64,000 nt of DNA from Lonicera japonica (lineage: Eukaryota > Streptophyta > Magnoliopsida > Dipsacales > Caprifoliaceae): NCBI GenBank assembly GCA_021464415.1, contig CM038466.1, positions 35,680,833 through 35,744,832 of the forward strand, in the 5' to 3' direction. Every line of letters begins with the position of its first letter. Within the stretch, counting starts at the first letter, position 1. Positions 45,040 to 56,951 of this stretch are shown here, in pieces. Position numbers and translations under genes: made by a program. The notes below the pieces were generated by a model that saw only the letters and a list, made by a program, of their open reading frames with translations, made no database searches and had not been told where the DNA came from.

Positions 45040-46540
45040 GAAAGACATTAATTATTTAAGAAAAGATGTTCAGCTTTTAAATATCTCTTCTCAGTTAGAA
45101 ACTTTTAATGTAAAAACCAGTATTGAGCAAATTTCTAATCGTACGCTACGAGAAATTTGTAGTGAGCACCCTAATGCTTTTTGCCATAGAAAACAACATA
45201 TTGTTTATCTCCTTCATGAAAAAGATTTTTTAGAAAGTAAAATTCCTACTAAAGCCAGATCAAATTAAATGAATTCTGAGATTCTTGAGTATTATAAAAA
45301 TGAAATTCAATCCCTGCTTGATAAAAAGCTTATTCGCAAAAGCTATTCTCCTTAGAGTTGTACAGCTTTTTATGTTAACAAAGCCTCTGCAATTGAAAGA
45401 AGAGCTCCAAGATTAGTTATAAACCTCTAAATAAAGCTCTGCAATGGATCTAATATCCTTTGCCAAATAAGATGAATTTTTCAACTCGTGTCCAGGTAGC
45501 TAAAATATTTTCTAAATTTGATCTTAAATCTGGATATTGGCATATCCAAATTACCGAGGAAGACGAATATAAAACTATTTTTATGGTTCCATTTGGTCAT
45601 TATGAATGGAATATTATGCCATTTGAATTAAAGAATGTTCCTTCATAATTTCAAAATATTATGCATGATATTTTGAATCCCTATACTACTTTTACTATAG
45701 TTTATATAAATGATATTTTGGCCTTCTCCCACAATACTGACCAACAATTAAAACATTTGAATACTCTTATTAATGTAATAAAGAAAGCTAGATTAGTCAT
45801 CTCAGCCAATAAAATGGTTTTATTCCAGACATAAAATAAATTCCTTGGACATGAAATCTCTAATGGAGAAATCATACCAATATACCGTTCAATTGACTTT
45901 GATGATAAATTCCCAGACCAAATTCTTGATACAACCCAGTTACAAAGGTTATTGGGAAGTGTAAATTATATAGCCGATTATTTATAAAACTTAGCTATTG
46001 ATTGTGCTCCTTTGTATGAGAGATTAAGGAAGAATCCTCCTCCATAGAGTGAGCAGCATACTAAAGCTATTAGAATTAAAAAATCTAAAGTAAAGCAATT
46101 ACCTTGCTTAGCTCTAGTATCACCATATAGTTTTAAAATAGTAAAACTGATGCTTCAGACGTCGGCTATGGTGGAATTCTAAAACAAAAATTTAAAGATA
46201 ATGATAAAGAAATCTTTTCCCAATTTACTTCAGGAAAATGGAATAATGCTCAATTAAAATATTCTACCATAAAGAAAGAAAGAAATCTTTTCTATTATTA
46301 GTTGTATTTCTAAATTCCAAGATGACCTGTTAAATCAAAAGTTTTTATTATGAATAGATTGTAAAGTTGCAAAAGATGTCCTCGAAAAGGATGTAAAAAA
46401 TATTGCTTCTAAACAAATATTTGCTAGATGGTCGGTTATTCTATATGTGTTTGACATTAAGAATGAGTATATTAAAGAAGAAACAAATTATCTTCCTGAC
46501 TTTCTAACTCATGAATTCCTAATAGGATCTTTTAAAATAT
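45040..46540 (+). pseudogene. EPRV: reverse transcriptase and RNase H
   Basis: RT begins near 45270 (SEILEYYKNEIQSLLDKKLI) and is clear at 45460-45648. Several in-frame stops occur. The catalytic box reads Y-I-N-D at 45703-45714 in place of Y-x-D-D: the first aspartate of the pair is lost, so polymerase activity is impossible even apart from the stops. RNase H starts with TDASDVGYGGIL at about 46145-46180, keeping its first catalytic aspartate, and degrades toward 46540. The upstream open piece (45029-45268) is the protease/RT linker. Confidence 0.88.
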
Positions 46541-46549
46541 GATTCCGTC

Positions 46550-47815
46550 CTAACGAGGCAGAGGATGAGGAAGAGCAACTTTTAATCATCTTCTTCAAAG
46601 GGTTCTCAAGAATCTAAATCCTAAGTGTCCAAACAGGATGGATATCCTTCATCATTTGGTGAAGTTTTACAAACACAACTCATTTCAAGATTTTCTAATC
46701 TTTCTTAAAGAAAGTGATAAAAGATTGTTTTCTAATCCTATTGCTCTAGCTAAACAATATTTTGAGCATGATCAAGAATTTCCTGTTATAAACTAAAAAA
46801 CAAAGGAATATTATGAAGCTATTTTAAAAGAAAATGGCTCTATTAAAATCGTTCATGTAAACTTAAATCCTGGATCTCGCCGTGCAAAGATTCAATTATT
46901 TGAAGCTTTCATTATTGGAGCTCTTAGTCTCCAAGAATGGGGAGTGAGCCCTAATAAACCCAGAATTTTAAACTATTATCATATGGAATATAATTATTGG
47001 GATTATATTGAGGCTTGGTCTAAAGCGTTCTATTATCAGAACACTTATAATACTCATACTTGGTGGTTTAGATTCGAAGCTTTGTGAACCATTTATTGAT
47101 CTTAGGACTCTCCCTCATTAGTTATATAATTGGTTCTTAAATTTGGTCCTGAGGCGTATTACCTTCCTAGGGACTTAAAACCTATTTATAAAGAGTATTC
47201 TTCTATTCATCCTAAGCATAAAGATGATTCTCACCCAATTTACTAATGCCATTATTTTAAGATTTTTGGGTCATTATTCTATTCCCTGAATCTTCCAATG
47301 GACTTTTGCCATTTGGAAATAAAAATAACCTGTTTATTCTATCCCGAGATTTGTATTATAAATGGTGGCCAAAGTTTGAGTATGCTGATAATTTTAAATA
47401 GATGAAAAAGGATATTTCTAGTTATGTTGAGTACAATCATTATGTTGAAGAAGAAAAAGGACCAGAAAATCTGATATATTTGAGAACCAAGAATTTAAAA
47501 CTCCAAGAGTTGCTTCTATAAAAAAGAAATTCTATAATGCTTCTGCACATGAGATTAAAAGGAAAATTTTAAAAGCATTGGCCTCACAACTTGAACTTTC
47601 AAACGATGACGATTTCATGTCCACCTCGTTTGAAGCCTATTTAATAAAACCAGAATCTACAAATGAAGAAGAAGATGAGGAAGATATTGATGACGTAAAC
47701 TTGAATGAGGACATGGAGGATTATATAGGTCCTTAGCTAGAAAATCTTAATAAAACATATGATGATAACTCTAAAGAAAAAGACAAAGGGAAAAAGAAGA
47801 TGAATTGATTCACGG
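46550..47815 (+). pseudogene. EPRV: frame downstream of RNase H, function unknown
   Basis: Frames with phrases such as RMDILHHLVKFYKHNSFQDF, GSRRAKIQLFEAFIIGALSL and RDLKPIYKEYSSIHPKHKDD run through two or three reading frames, ending in an acidic stretch (EEDEEDIDD at about 47665-47695). Some caulimovirids carry an extra ORF of unknown function after the polyprotein; the position matches. I cannot name it. Confidence 0.6.
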
Positions 47816-47960
47816 GCCGACATTTTTTTAGAAGGAAAAATTCTTAAAGACACAGGCGACATTAAATCACGAAGAATTTTAACATTGTTAAAAGATGAAT
47901 AGGGATCGTACAACTGCACACTATTTATCACACGTATGCTCTGACGCCATCACCAAACTG
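47816..47960. other. Junction between opposed EPRV fragments
   Basis: Between the end of the plus-strand fragment and the end of the minus-strand fragment. It includes cacgggccgacatttt and, at 47965-47999, T-rich filler. No repeat or duplication was recognised at the join, so end-joining of two viral DNA pieces is likely. Confidence 0.5.
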
Positions 47961-48743
47961 AAGGATTTCTTTTACTTTTTTTTATTTTTTTATTTTTGAC
48001 AGGTTTAGAAGGAGAAGCTGCCTCGAGAAACCATGAAGATAGGGGAGTAATATGCTTCCACATAATTGTTCGGGGAGCAGCAAAATCAGAGGAGCAGCAA
48101 AATCAGATTATGAAAGATTTGTTTCTAAAAGAATAGTCTTATCTTTATAATCATAGGCATGAGCGCGAGGACTTAACGTATTCATAACTTTGTAATATAC
48201 ATGGTAATGAGATTAATAGGATCAGAACCTATCTTCGTATCATAACTATGAAGTTGAAGATTTAAAGTTAAAACATCAAAAATATTTATGTCTGTTAATG
48301 AAACAGAAAAGTTAGGACGACAATCAAAATAAACAGGACCATTATAAAGCCTAAATTGAATAATACTTAAAAGAGAATCATTAAATTTATTATGACAACA
48401 GTCTCGTAGAGCAATTAAAAGAGAAGTGTTTCATCCTTCCGCAGTAAGCAATTTTAAATCTACTTGTACTAAACCAATATGTAAATACTTATCTTTACAT
48501 ATATTTATTTCTAATCGACTTAGTTAACAACTATATAGAATCATAAGAGCTTCCCATCGGAATGGTTTTCTCAATAGTTTTAACCAACATGGCTGAATGG
48601 AATTTAAACATGCCCATATCATAAACTTTATTTGGATTAACTTTTAGAATGTTCTTCTTTACAAGTTGTTGTTCAATATCTTCTTTATTTTTTAGCATAG
48701 ATCGAGGCTTATAACGATTTGAAGAATTTGATCTCGACAACAT
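47960..48743 (-). pseudogene. EPRV movement protein fragment, minus strand
   Basis: A start at 48743 opens 70 codons (MLSRSNSSNRYKPRSML, then KNILKVNPNKVYDMGMFKF). After a stop and a shift near 48535-48500, the conserved movement-protein core follows: HIGLVQVDLKLLT at about 48482-48445, then NKFNDSLLSII and GPVYFDCRPNFSVSL around 48395-48305, with an internal TGA. It ends by about 48178. 30K-type movement proteins widen plasmodesmata for cell-to-cell spread. It lies tail to tail with the plus-strand fragment, which lacks this gene. Inactive. Confidence 0.8.
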
Positions 48744-48890
48744 TATGGAGTGAAAATATAAATGATAAGGGAGGTAAAATACTTAGCACGTCTGTCAATG
48801 ATTCACAAGCATAATAACCCCAAAACACCGTACCTTGGCATTTAGGAGAAAGCTATACGCGACTTGGAAGACGTTCCACTAAGACTATCC

Positions 48891-48901
48891 CTCTAATACC
48901 A
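48891..48901 (-). promoter_or_regulatory. EPRV primer-binding site (tRNA-Met type)
   Basis: TGGTATTAGAG on minus, one transition from the standard TGGTATCAGAG. It lies about 150 nt upstream of the movement-protein start, as expected for a caulimovirid leader. Confidence 0.75.
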
Positions 48902-49023
48902 AATGTATAAACAAACTCCAAACTTGAAAATTTTAGTAATCAAACCTTAATACAAAGAGAGAAGAGGAGAAAAGAGTACAAAGAGAAGAAACGAAAGAAA
49001 AGAAAACTCAAACAAAGTTTGTC

Positions 49024-49030
49024 TATATAA
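49024..49030 (-). promoter_or_regulatory. EPRV promoter TATA box
   Basis: TTATATA (in ttcttatatagacaaac on minus) about 125 bp upstream of the primer-binding site. The spacing gives a leader of about 250 nt before the first ATG. Fits a pararetroviral full-length-RNA promoter; activity is not implied. Confidence 0.6.
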
Positions 49031-49059
49031 GAAATCTACATTATTATTTTTTGTGTGCC

Positions 49060-50245
49060 ATCTTTACTAATGGGTCCATTTCTCTGATTATGTCCCTTTC
49101 TCTGGCTTTCTTGAATATCACTCTGTTTCTTGTTTTTAATAGGTACTTACACGCATAAGTACCCTGTGTTTTCAAGGCCTATTTGTGTTTAGGAAGTCTT
49201 AAAATCTTATGGGTATTGAGTGTTTAGATATATGTGTTTGTGTGTGTGATGATCATGATGGTTCATGATGGCGTTTTAAGACACTTAAAATTTTATGGTT
49301 CTTAGGTTTTGGGAATTTTTTTTGTATAAAATCCCACTTTTTGCCATTTTTTATTGCTCTTTTATTCATTGTTTTTGTAGTTTTCAAGAGGATGGTGGGG
49401 GCAAGTGAATATTATGATTTGAATATCACTGTTTCATTTAAGTATTGTGAACATTTTTTGGGTGTTTGAGTATTAAAATCTTCAAGACAAATTTTATGAT
49501 AGCTTATTATATTAGTATTGGACAATACTTGGTTGAGTGAGTTACATTTTGGGGTTCTGATTTGTTGGTGGATTATTTCTTTTTATATAAATGAATATTT
49601 TACCTGTTTTGAACTTATTAAACTTTTTGTGTGTTTAGCATTTATCTTACATACTTGATTCCTCAGCATATATATTTTGTATCCAGCTGTTATAATTAAG
49701 AGCTAAAATGGTTCCTTATTATATTTGAAATACAAAGGAACTTAGAGCAAAGTGGAAGAAGCAGTTAAAGAAGGATAAGGCTTTTGAGGATAATGGTTGA
49801 CGAGGTAACACAGATAATCATGTTTTTATGTTCATTAGGATCTGTATGGTACTATGTTTTATGGTACTTTATTTTTATATTGGTACAGTGCATTATATTT
49901 CTAAAATCATTCATGTGATGGTAAAAGTCCTTAATGTTTGATGGGTTCTTCTAAAACTTGAGGCGGTGTACACCTAAGAAGAATTTTCCAAAATTTTTTT
50001 GGGGGGGCTTATTGTCTTTTTCAAATAAAGAGCCAAAGTCTATCAAAGAGAAGGTCAAAAAATGATATTGTAATCTAGTTCATCAAATCTTAATAAAAGA
50101 CTAATATAGAGATCCCTTAATTACGGGATGTACATAAGTCAACTAATAACATTTAATAACCTATTAATAATTAAAATTAATATGACTACCAACAACCTAT
50201 ATTTATATGAAAGATGATTCGAATTGTAGCACATGTTTCGATACA
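49060..50245. other. Intergenic, possible gene relic
   Basis: AT-rich with a T-rich intron-like feel. A short piece at about 49733-49800 reads KELRAKWKKQLKKDKAFEDNG on plus, flanked by stops; I do not recognise it. Nothing else is supportable. Confidence 0.35.
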
Positions 50246-50250
50246 GATAT
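50246..50250. repeat. Target duplication of solo LTR A (GATAT/GATAC)
   Basis: GATAT on the left, GATAC at 51778-51782; four of five bases match, consistent with an aged insertion. Confidence 0.6.
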
Positions 50251-51777
50251 TATAGACACTTAAATCCGTGACCCCTGCAAGAACCCTAAAGCCCTCGAAA
50301 AGGCACTCTTTTGAGTTTGAGACTCACCCAAAACATTAGAAACTATTTTGGGAAGTTTGTAGTTTAACAAACCTGCTCCCAAAAGGCTTTATCGTGCTAC
50401 AAACCCATTTTTAGAAGCCTTTGTCGTGCAACAAATCAGATTGTTGCACGGAAAACCCCTCTGACCCAAACCATCCACTCCCTGACACATCAGTCTGTCA
50501 GGGACAACCCTTCAGCCGTTTGTCGCGCGACATTTCCACTTTTGTGGGGAATGTCGCGCAACAAACTCTCCCGAGCAGTATAAATAGGCCAACACCCCAA
50601 GGGTTTAAGGAATAAAAGAGACGGGGACCTGAAGAAAAAGCTATTATCTTTCTCTAAAAATTTGATTTTTCAAGATCTTCAAGTTAAATTTATTGTTATC
50701 AAGTTCTTGAGGAATCTCCGAGTTCTCAATACTCGACGTCTCGTATTTCAAAGTTGAATTCTCGACTGTATCTGGAGAAGAAAAGTCTACATTCCCCGGA
50801 TTATCTCCGATCATATTATATATTCTCTTTTCCTTATCTTATTTATCTTGTTGGGAAGGAAAATAAAGTTTCTTCTAATATCTAAAGTTTATATATCTGT
50901 GTACTTGTTTTCCTTTGTTTATATATATTATTATGTCCAATTTTTAATTGAATAAACTTATTGTTAAGTTACAAATAGTCTACTGCTTTCTCAAAACGAA
51001 ACCCTGCTAAAATCATTTTCAAAAATCAGAAGAAGTAAGTATATTATTATTCGGATAAATTAAGATTTCAAAACCCGGAACGATAAAACTTAAAGGATTA
51101 AAATCAGGTATATTCAATTTCTCATATAGATTGCAATATACCTAATATACTTTCCTCGGGAGTCAAAATCCATATCAAGTTAATTCCAATAGAGAATCCG
51201 ACCTTTTCTCCAAAGCAAAGATAAAAACTTATATTGTTATTTGAGTAAAAGATATTAGAATATCCTTTCAAATTTCCAAAAATTATGAACATTGTCATTT
51301 ATATTTCATTTCTTACAAAAATAAAATATCGGATCACGGAATACAAGGTTTTTATCTTTTTATCCGTTTTTCCCAAAATCAGGTTTCTTTACAAAAACAT
51401 ACTTTAGGAAAGTAGTAGACTTTTTAATAAAGGCATCCAAGTTTTTCAACATAGAATAAACATATCAAGCCACTAGAGACTGAAAAGGCGGAATGGGTGC
51501 CTAACACCGTCTTAAACCGTAACATCATTCCCGAATCCTAGTTTCGTAGACAAATGTGTGGAGATAAGGCTTGCTTTGGCCTTTACCCCTACACGGAATT
51601 TTTGTATGTTTTCTCGTAAAACGTGCTGGCGACTCTGAACAAACCCACTTGCATTTAGAAATAGAAAATAGGATTTATCCCTATATCGAAGCAAATGAAA
51701 TAACATAATCCTTTCCGATGTTTCAGACTCCCAAACAAGGGATTGAGACCCGGGGGTCGCATTTGCAAATTCTCACA
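50251..51777 (+). mobile_element. Solo LTR A, gypsy-type
   Basis: 1527 bp from TATAGACACTTAAATCCG (TG worn to TA) to AAATTCTCACA. A TATA box at 50579-50586 (tataaataggccaacacc). It aligns along its whole length with LTR B at 54343-55893: shared agaaccctaaa, gccgtttgtcg, aatgtcg, tcgacgtctcg-like, ggcggaatgggtgc and ggcgactctgaac phrases. No internal region is attached. The plus open frame at 50421-50615 is not a gene. Confidence 0.88.
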
Positions 51778-51782
51778 GATAC

Positions 51783-54337
51783 TTGGTGCAAATTAATATT
51801 AGTCTTTACCTTACTTCTCATATTTCTTCGATAATGCATGGATTAAAAATTGAGGTATAAATAAACTATGCGAGTTGCACTGATACTCTGAAAACACACA
51901 ACTGATTGTATAATAGCTTTTAGGTATGTTACGTTCCCACCTTCCCAGTGTAGCATAGCGCCTTAAGCGACATAATTTCATTTCCCTAGCTTTAGTAAAA
52001 AAATTGAAGTAATTCCATTTGGTGCTCCTACTATCCTATTTAATTTCAACTTAAATGAATAAAGTAATTTCATTTCACTATATTTCAATGAAATTCATAC
52101 GTTAAGACTAAAGATTCATCAAGAGTTTTTTATGCATTTTTTAAAATATTATTTCATGTTCGCTTCATATATGTTAACTAAAGCAACCTTATATTTTATT
52201 CTTTCAATTACAGTTGATTGGTTGGAGGATGAAGCTTTGAAAGGTTGTTAATTGAAGAACGTTTTTTTATTAATGCAATCTTTTGGATTTATCCTTAGTA
52301 CTTTATTACTTTTTGTTAGTACTTATATGTTAAAGGATTATGTAACTTTTCATTAGTACTTGTACAATTTAGGAATTTTATGTTGGTACATTTATTAGAT
52401 CGAATTGATGGTTGTTAGTATTACGGATTGTCATTAAAAATTTAAATATAATATATTTTGTTTTAAAATTTGAGCTTGATCTTGTGTATGGCATGAGATG
52501 ATTGGTATAAAATTTGTGCGAAATGCATTTTATTTTGCGCAATTGGGAATCTGAGATTATAAAATAGCATTGATATTTTGTTTTCAAATCCACTTTTGAG
52601 ACGGCAAAGTCGTACCTTCAACTTTTATTTAAAATGTGTCATATAACTTCGTAATATTTGGGATAGCAGTAAATGGAAAGGCAAAGCTGTCTTAAAAAGT
52701 AATTTATGGCATGGAGACGCCCGTTGCTAAATATGTTGAATACGGCGCTAAAGTTGCGCGCGAAAAAATTCACGCCAAGTTATATAACACGGTAATATCC
52801 GACCTAAAAAGGTTTCTAATAGAACGACAAGTAAGCCGTTCCCATATTTTGGACCTTTCCTATTATATGGGACATGAGGGAAAATCCGTTTCGAATACTC
52901 TTTTGGCACGGCTTTTACCGTGCCCTAAAGTCTTTGCGACGCCACCCTAATGTGACCCCCCATAACCGTCGCACTGCCGTCCCAAAAGGTCAAATGGGAT
53001 GGTATTTGGACTTTTTGGGACGGTTTTCTGCTATGCCAAATATGTATTTTTTTGTAATGACGTATTTGCACATATATAAAAGAGATAAATTGTAGATATA
53101 CATTCCTTTTAACTAAAACAATAAACGAAGAAAAAAACTTGCATTACCCTCCTTTCCCATATCTTTCACTATATCCTTCAAAACAAAATATGAGGGATGA
53201 CTAAAATTATGAATACCTAAATAATTAAAGCCTCATGCTTTAAACAAATGATAGAGGTATGAAAAAAAAATATCAAGATCCAATGCTTACCTTCCAACAT
53301 CAAGTAACTAGTCTTGATCTTCCACCTGGTTTCAAATTGTTCACTGTAACAATAGCTTTCAAATCCAATCCCACTAAAAAAAAAGTCAATCCGAAAAGTC
53401 AAAAACCCATCATTACCAATACTTATCCCTATATTATATGCATGTAATACAGATTAATCCCACACACCTGTGAACTGTCTTAGCACCACTTTTTCTTACA
53501 TTTTTTACTTTTATCTTTCTCTCTCTCATTTCCTCTTTTAACTAATTGCTCTCATTTGAATTACAACAAATCATATTCACATATAGTTTTGTCTCATTTT
53601 AAATGTCTTCATCTAGTCTTCTTTTCAAACATAACTATCAAGTATATCTTACTAACAAAATAAATGGGATAAGTGCATTCAAAACACAAGCAGCATAATT
53701 GGTATTATGTGTATGCATTAACTTTTTTACAATATTTAAAATATATTTATCTATATGTATTAAATACTAAAAGAATGGGATAAATACAACATATTGGGCT
53801 AATCAATAATTTCGAATAAAGAGTGAGTTTGAGTAAAAAAAGTCTTCACATATCTGGGTTAAATACTAATTTTCTAATGATATTTTCTACAAACATTTCA
53901 AGTTGCATTCACAAAAATCTGAGTCTTGGCCCCTAAATAATTTATAGAAAATTAATCTAAAATCCCACATGGTTGGTTTGATATTTTTGTTTAAAGGACA
54001 CATATTTTAGAAAAATTGTTTAAGGTCCAATCTTTCTAAAATAGGAGAAATTTTTCTTTAAAGTTCCATGCATTTTTCTTTTTAATAAAATAAAATAATT
54101 CATTTTATTTTAAACTATAAATAATGTCTAATATACCCTCTAGAGCAACGAGTTTATTTCTTTAATTTCAGCGGATAAGCCGTACAATGCAACTGTTTGA
54201 TTGATAGAGAAACTTCAAACCAAATTCCAGTTAAGATGGACTTGAAAATATTAGATAAATCAGAGGATGAGGAACTCGTCATTATCAAACCTTGTATTAT
54301 ACCCTTCACCCTATCCAACCTCCTTCTCATAAAAAAA
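51783..54337. other. Intergenic between two solo LTRs, with a CACTA-like repeat cluster
   Basis: No gene. At about 52595-53040 there is a GC-richer block with repeated motifs of the type gacggcaaag, cacggcttttaccgtgcc and gggacggttt in both orientations, resembling subterminal repeats of a CACTA or Mutator element, but no terminal repeats were found. Small plus frames at 52711-53095 lie inside this cluster and are artefacts. Confidence 0.45.
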
Positions 54338-54342
54338 ACCAC
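54338..54342. repeat. Target duplication of solo LTR B (ACCAC)
   Basis: ACCAC on the left, ACCAC again at 55894-55898. Confidence 0.9.
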
Positions 54343-55893
54343 TATAGACACCTCAATTCGTGACTCCCGCAAGAACCCTAAAACTATCCAAAAAGCACCT
54401 TTTTGTGTCCCGAGACTCACTTATGCACTAGAAATTGCTTAGAAAAGTTTGTTGTCCAAACAAACCTATTCCCAATAGGGTTTGTCACACAACAAACCCC
54501 CATGTATCACGTGACAAGTTCCCCAAACACAGACCAACCACTTTCTAACAAATCAGTCTATCTGAGGCATCACTTCAGCCGTTTGTCGTGCAACATATGG
54601 CCATTTGTCGCATGACACTTCCATATTCTTGGGGAATGTCGAGCTGCAATCACTCCCGAGCACTATAAATAGGCCAACACCCTAAAGGGTTGATGGACAA
54701 CAACTTTTAGCTCAAAACCTTTATTATTCTATATATTTTTTTGATCTTTGACGTGCTATCAAGTGCAAATCTATAATCATCTGATTTCTAAGAAATTATC
54801 TAATCCATTCTCGACTCTCGACGTGTTATCTTTTGGAGTCTAATTCTCAAAAATATCTGGAGAAAAAAAGCTGATATTCACCGGAGGCCTTTCTGCCATA
54901 TTATATTTTCTCTCTTTCATTCTTATATATATATCGTCGGGAAGGTAAAGAAAGTTTCTTCTAGTATTTAAAATTATATACTTGTGTACTTTTTTTTAAT
55001 CTTTTATAGTTATCATTCTGTCCACTTTCTAGTTAAATAAACTTATTGTCAAGTTACTTATAGTCTACTAATATGTTTCAAAACAAAACCCTGATAAAAT
55101 CATTTGTAAAACTAGAAAAGGTAAGTACATTATCATCCGAATAAAACCAAGTTTTCAAAACACGGATCAATGAAACTTACTTAAGAATTAAAACCTGGAG
55201 ACATTTTGTCTTCCATATAGAGTGTGATATATCTGATACATTCTCCTCAAGACTTCAATTCCATATCAAGTTAGTTTTGACAAAATTCGATCTTTTCTTA
55301 AAATAACCAAAACAATGATAAATCGACATTGTTATCTGAGGAAACAACACCGGAATATCTTTTTTTAATTTTAAAACATACAAACTTTGTCATTAGTACT
55401 TTGATTTCAACAAAAGCAAAAACAACGGATCATGGAATACAATGTTTTCACCTTTCTCCCGTTTTCCCTAAAATCAGGTTTCTTTACAAATTATTTTTGG
55501 AAAATGGTAGACAGTTAGTAAAAGCATCTAAGTTTTTCAACATAGCATAAACATATAGATCCACTAGAGACTGAAAAGGCGGAATGGGTGCTTAACACCT
55601 TTCCAAACCGTAATATAGTTTCCAAACCCTATAGAATCTCGGTTTCGTAGACAAATGTGTAAGGATAAGGCTTGTCTATGGCCTTTTCCCTTACACAAAC
55701 TTTTTGTTCATTTTTTCGTAAAACGTATTGGCGACTCTGAACGAACCCCTGTGCATTTAAAAATAAAAAAATAAAAATTTACAACCCGATTTATTACTTT
55801 GTCAAAGCAAATGAAATAACGAAAACTGTTCCGATATTTTAGACCCCCAAACTAGAAGTTAAGACCGGGGAGTCGCATTTACGAATTCTCACA
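54343..55893 (+). mobile_element. Solo LTR B, same family as LTR A
   Basis: 1551 bp from TATAGACACCTCAATTCG to GAATTCTCACA with a perfect five-base duplication ACCAC. TATA box at 54664-54671. Because A and B each have their own target duplication they are independent solo LTRs and not the two ends of one element. Open frames inside (54154-54615 region, 55329-55550) are artefacts. Confidence 0.92.
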
Positions 55894-55898
55894 ACCAC

Positions 55899-56946
55899 TA
55901 ACCTTTATCAACCCTTTATCCACCATAATTACCCATGTACCACCTTTTAGTAACCCATATACGCAACCAATTTAAAGAGCTAACTAATTCCCATTTAATA
56001 CCTAAGCAACACAATTGTTCGTCATCTACACTGCTACTACCGCACCGTTCTCATCCATCGTAACAAGAACAAATCCCTTTTCGCAGATTCCACATTCAAC
56101 CTCGTCTTCAATGTCATCGAGGAGAGGACTGGTTGAAGCCGTCATGATGTCGAGGACCTAGTCGGTGTCATCGAGGAGAGGATCATTTCCTGGGCTAAGA
56201 TGGTAAAATCTTTGGAACTATTAAGATCCTATGCTTGTAAGAATTATAAAAACGATTTGGAGTAAGTGCTCAGCTTCGAGGTTGTTTTTGGTGTTTTGGT
56301 CCATGGAATAGGAATGTTTGTTTTGGATGTGGCGGATTTTATTTTGTGCATGAATAGATGGGACTGGAGAAAACGATATAGGAAAGTTTGTGTTGATGGG
56401 ATGCATAGAGTGATGCAGTTTTGTTAACCCAAAATGATGTGAATATATGCACAAGGATGAAGAAAGCTTGGATTATTAATGCTGCTACTATTTCTGTTGT
56501 TGGTGGATTGTTATTGCTAGTCGAGTAATTTTCTTTTTAATTTTCTTTAAATATTTCATCTCTTGGGTGATATGAGTTTTTGTTGATTTATTTTTCCTAA
56601 TAGTTTTGTTTTTTTATGTAACTTAATATGCCTCATATTCATATATGTAAATTTAATATGTCCAAGTAATTTAATATGCCTAATATATGCACGTATAAGA
56701 AACCTAACATGCCTTGGAATTTTAAGTTGGATTTTACTAACATTTAATTGTCTAAAGATTATTATTGTTTGCATGTTAATTGTTCATATAGTCATAGGTA
56801 TATTCACGTACATGTATGATTGGATATTATACATTAAAATGTCCAATAAATTATAAATTTATGTTATTATGTCTCAGCTATACATTTTCTACAGAAAAAT
56901 TCAACGTGTTGTAATATGTTGATTTTTTTTTTCATTCCTTCAAGAC
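55899..56946. other. Intergenic, possible eroded coding segment
   Basis: On plus, 56098-56530 keeps short frames with codon-like texture: EDLVGVIEERIISWAKMVK near 56148 and KKAWIINAATISVVGGLLL near 56460, the latter hydrophobic like a membrane segment. Stops and shifts break it and I do not recognise a family. It may be a captured or decayed gene fragment. Confidence 0.35.
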
Positions 56947-56951
56947 TAGAT
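56947..56951. repeat. Target duplication of SIRE-type solo LTR (TAGAT)
   Basis: TAGAT before the LTR, TAGAT at 58295-58299 after it. Confidence 0.9.

Larger units (their letters stand above)
41860..47815 (+). pseudogene. Endogenous pararetrovirus (Caulimoviridae-type), plus-strand fragment
   Basis: A run of about 6 kb in which many short frames, all plus strand, line up in caulimovirid order: a segment between movement protein and coat, coat with zinc knuckle, aspartic protease, reverse transcriptase, RNase H and a further downstream frame. There are no LTRs and no integrase, which separates it from retrotransposons. RT motifs (SKFDLKSGYWHIQI, VPFGHYEWNIMPF) are of caulimovirid type and recall the florendovirus/petuvirus side; genus is inference. 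Dozens of stops, many of them TAG/TGA/TAA at places where a Trp, Gln or Arg codon would be one transition away, and several shifts make it inert. Confidence 0.88.

Noticed and set aside
49733..49800. Relic of ribosomal protein L41 (RAKWKK start)
   Set aside because: Only about six residues resemble the start of L41; the following residues diverge and a stop precedes it, so chance similarity is likelier.
50251..55893. A single LTR retrotransposon bounded by LTRs A and B
   Set aside because: Each LTR has its own target duplication and there is no primer site, polypurine tract or retroelement coding sequence between them.
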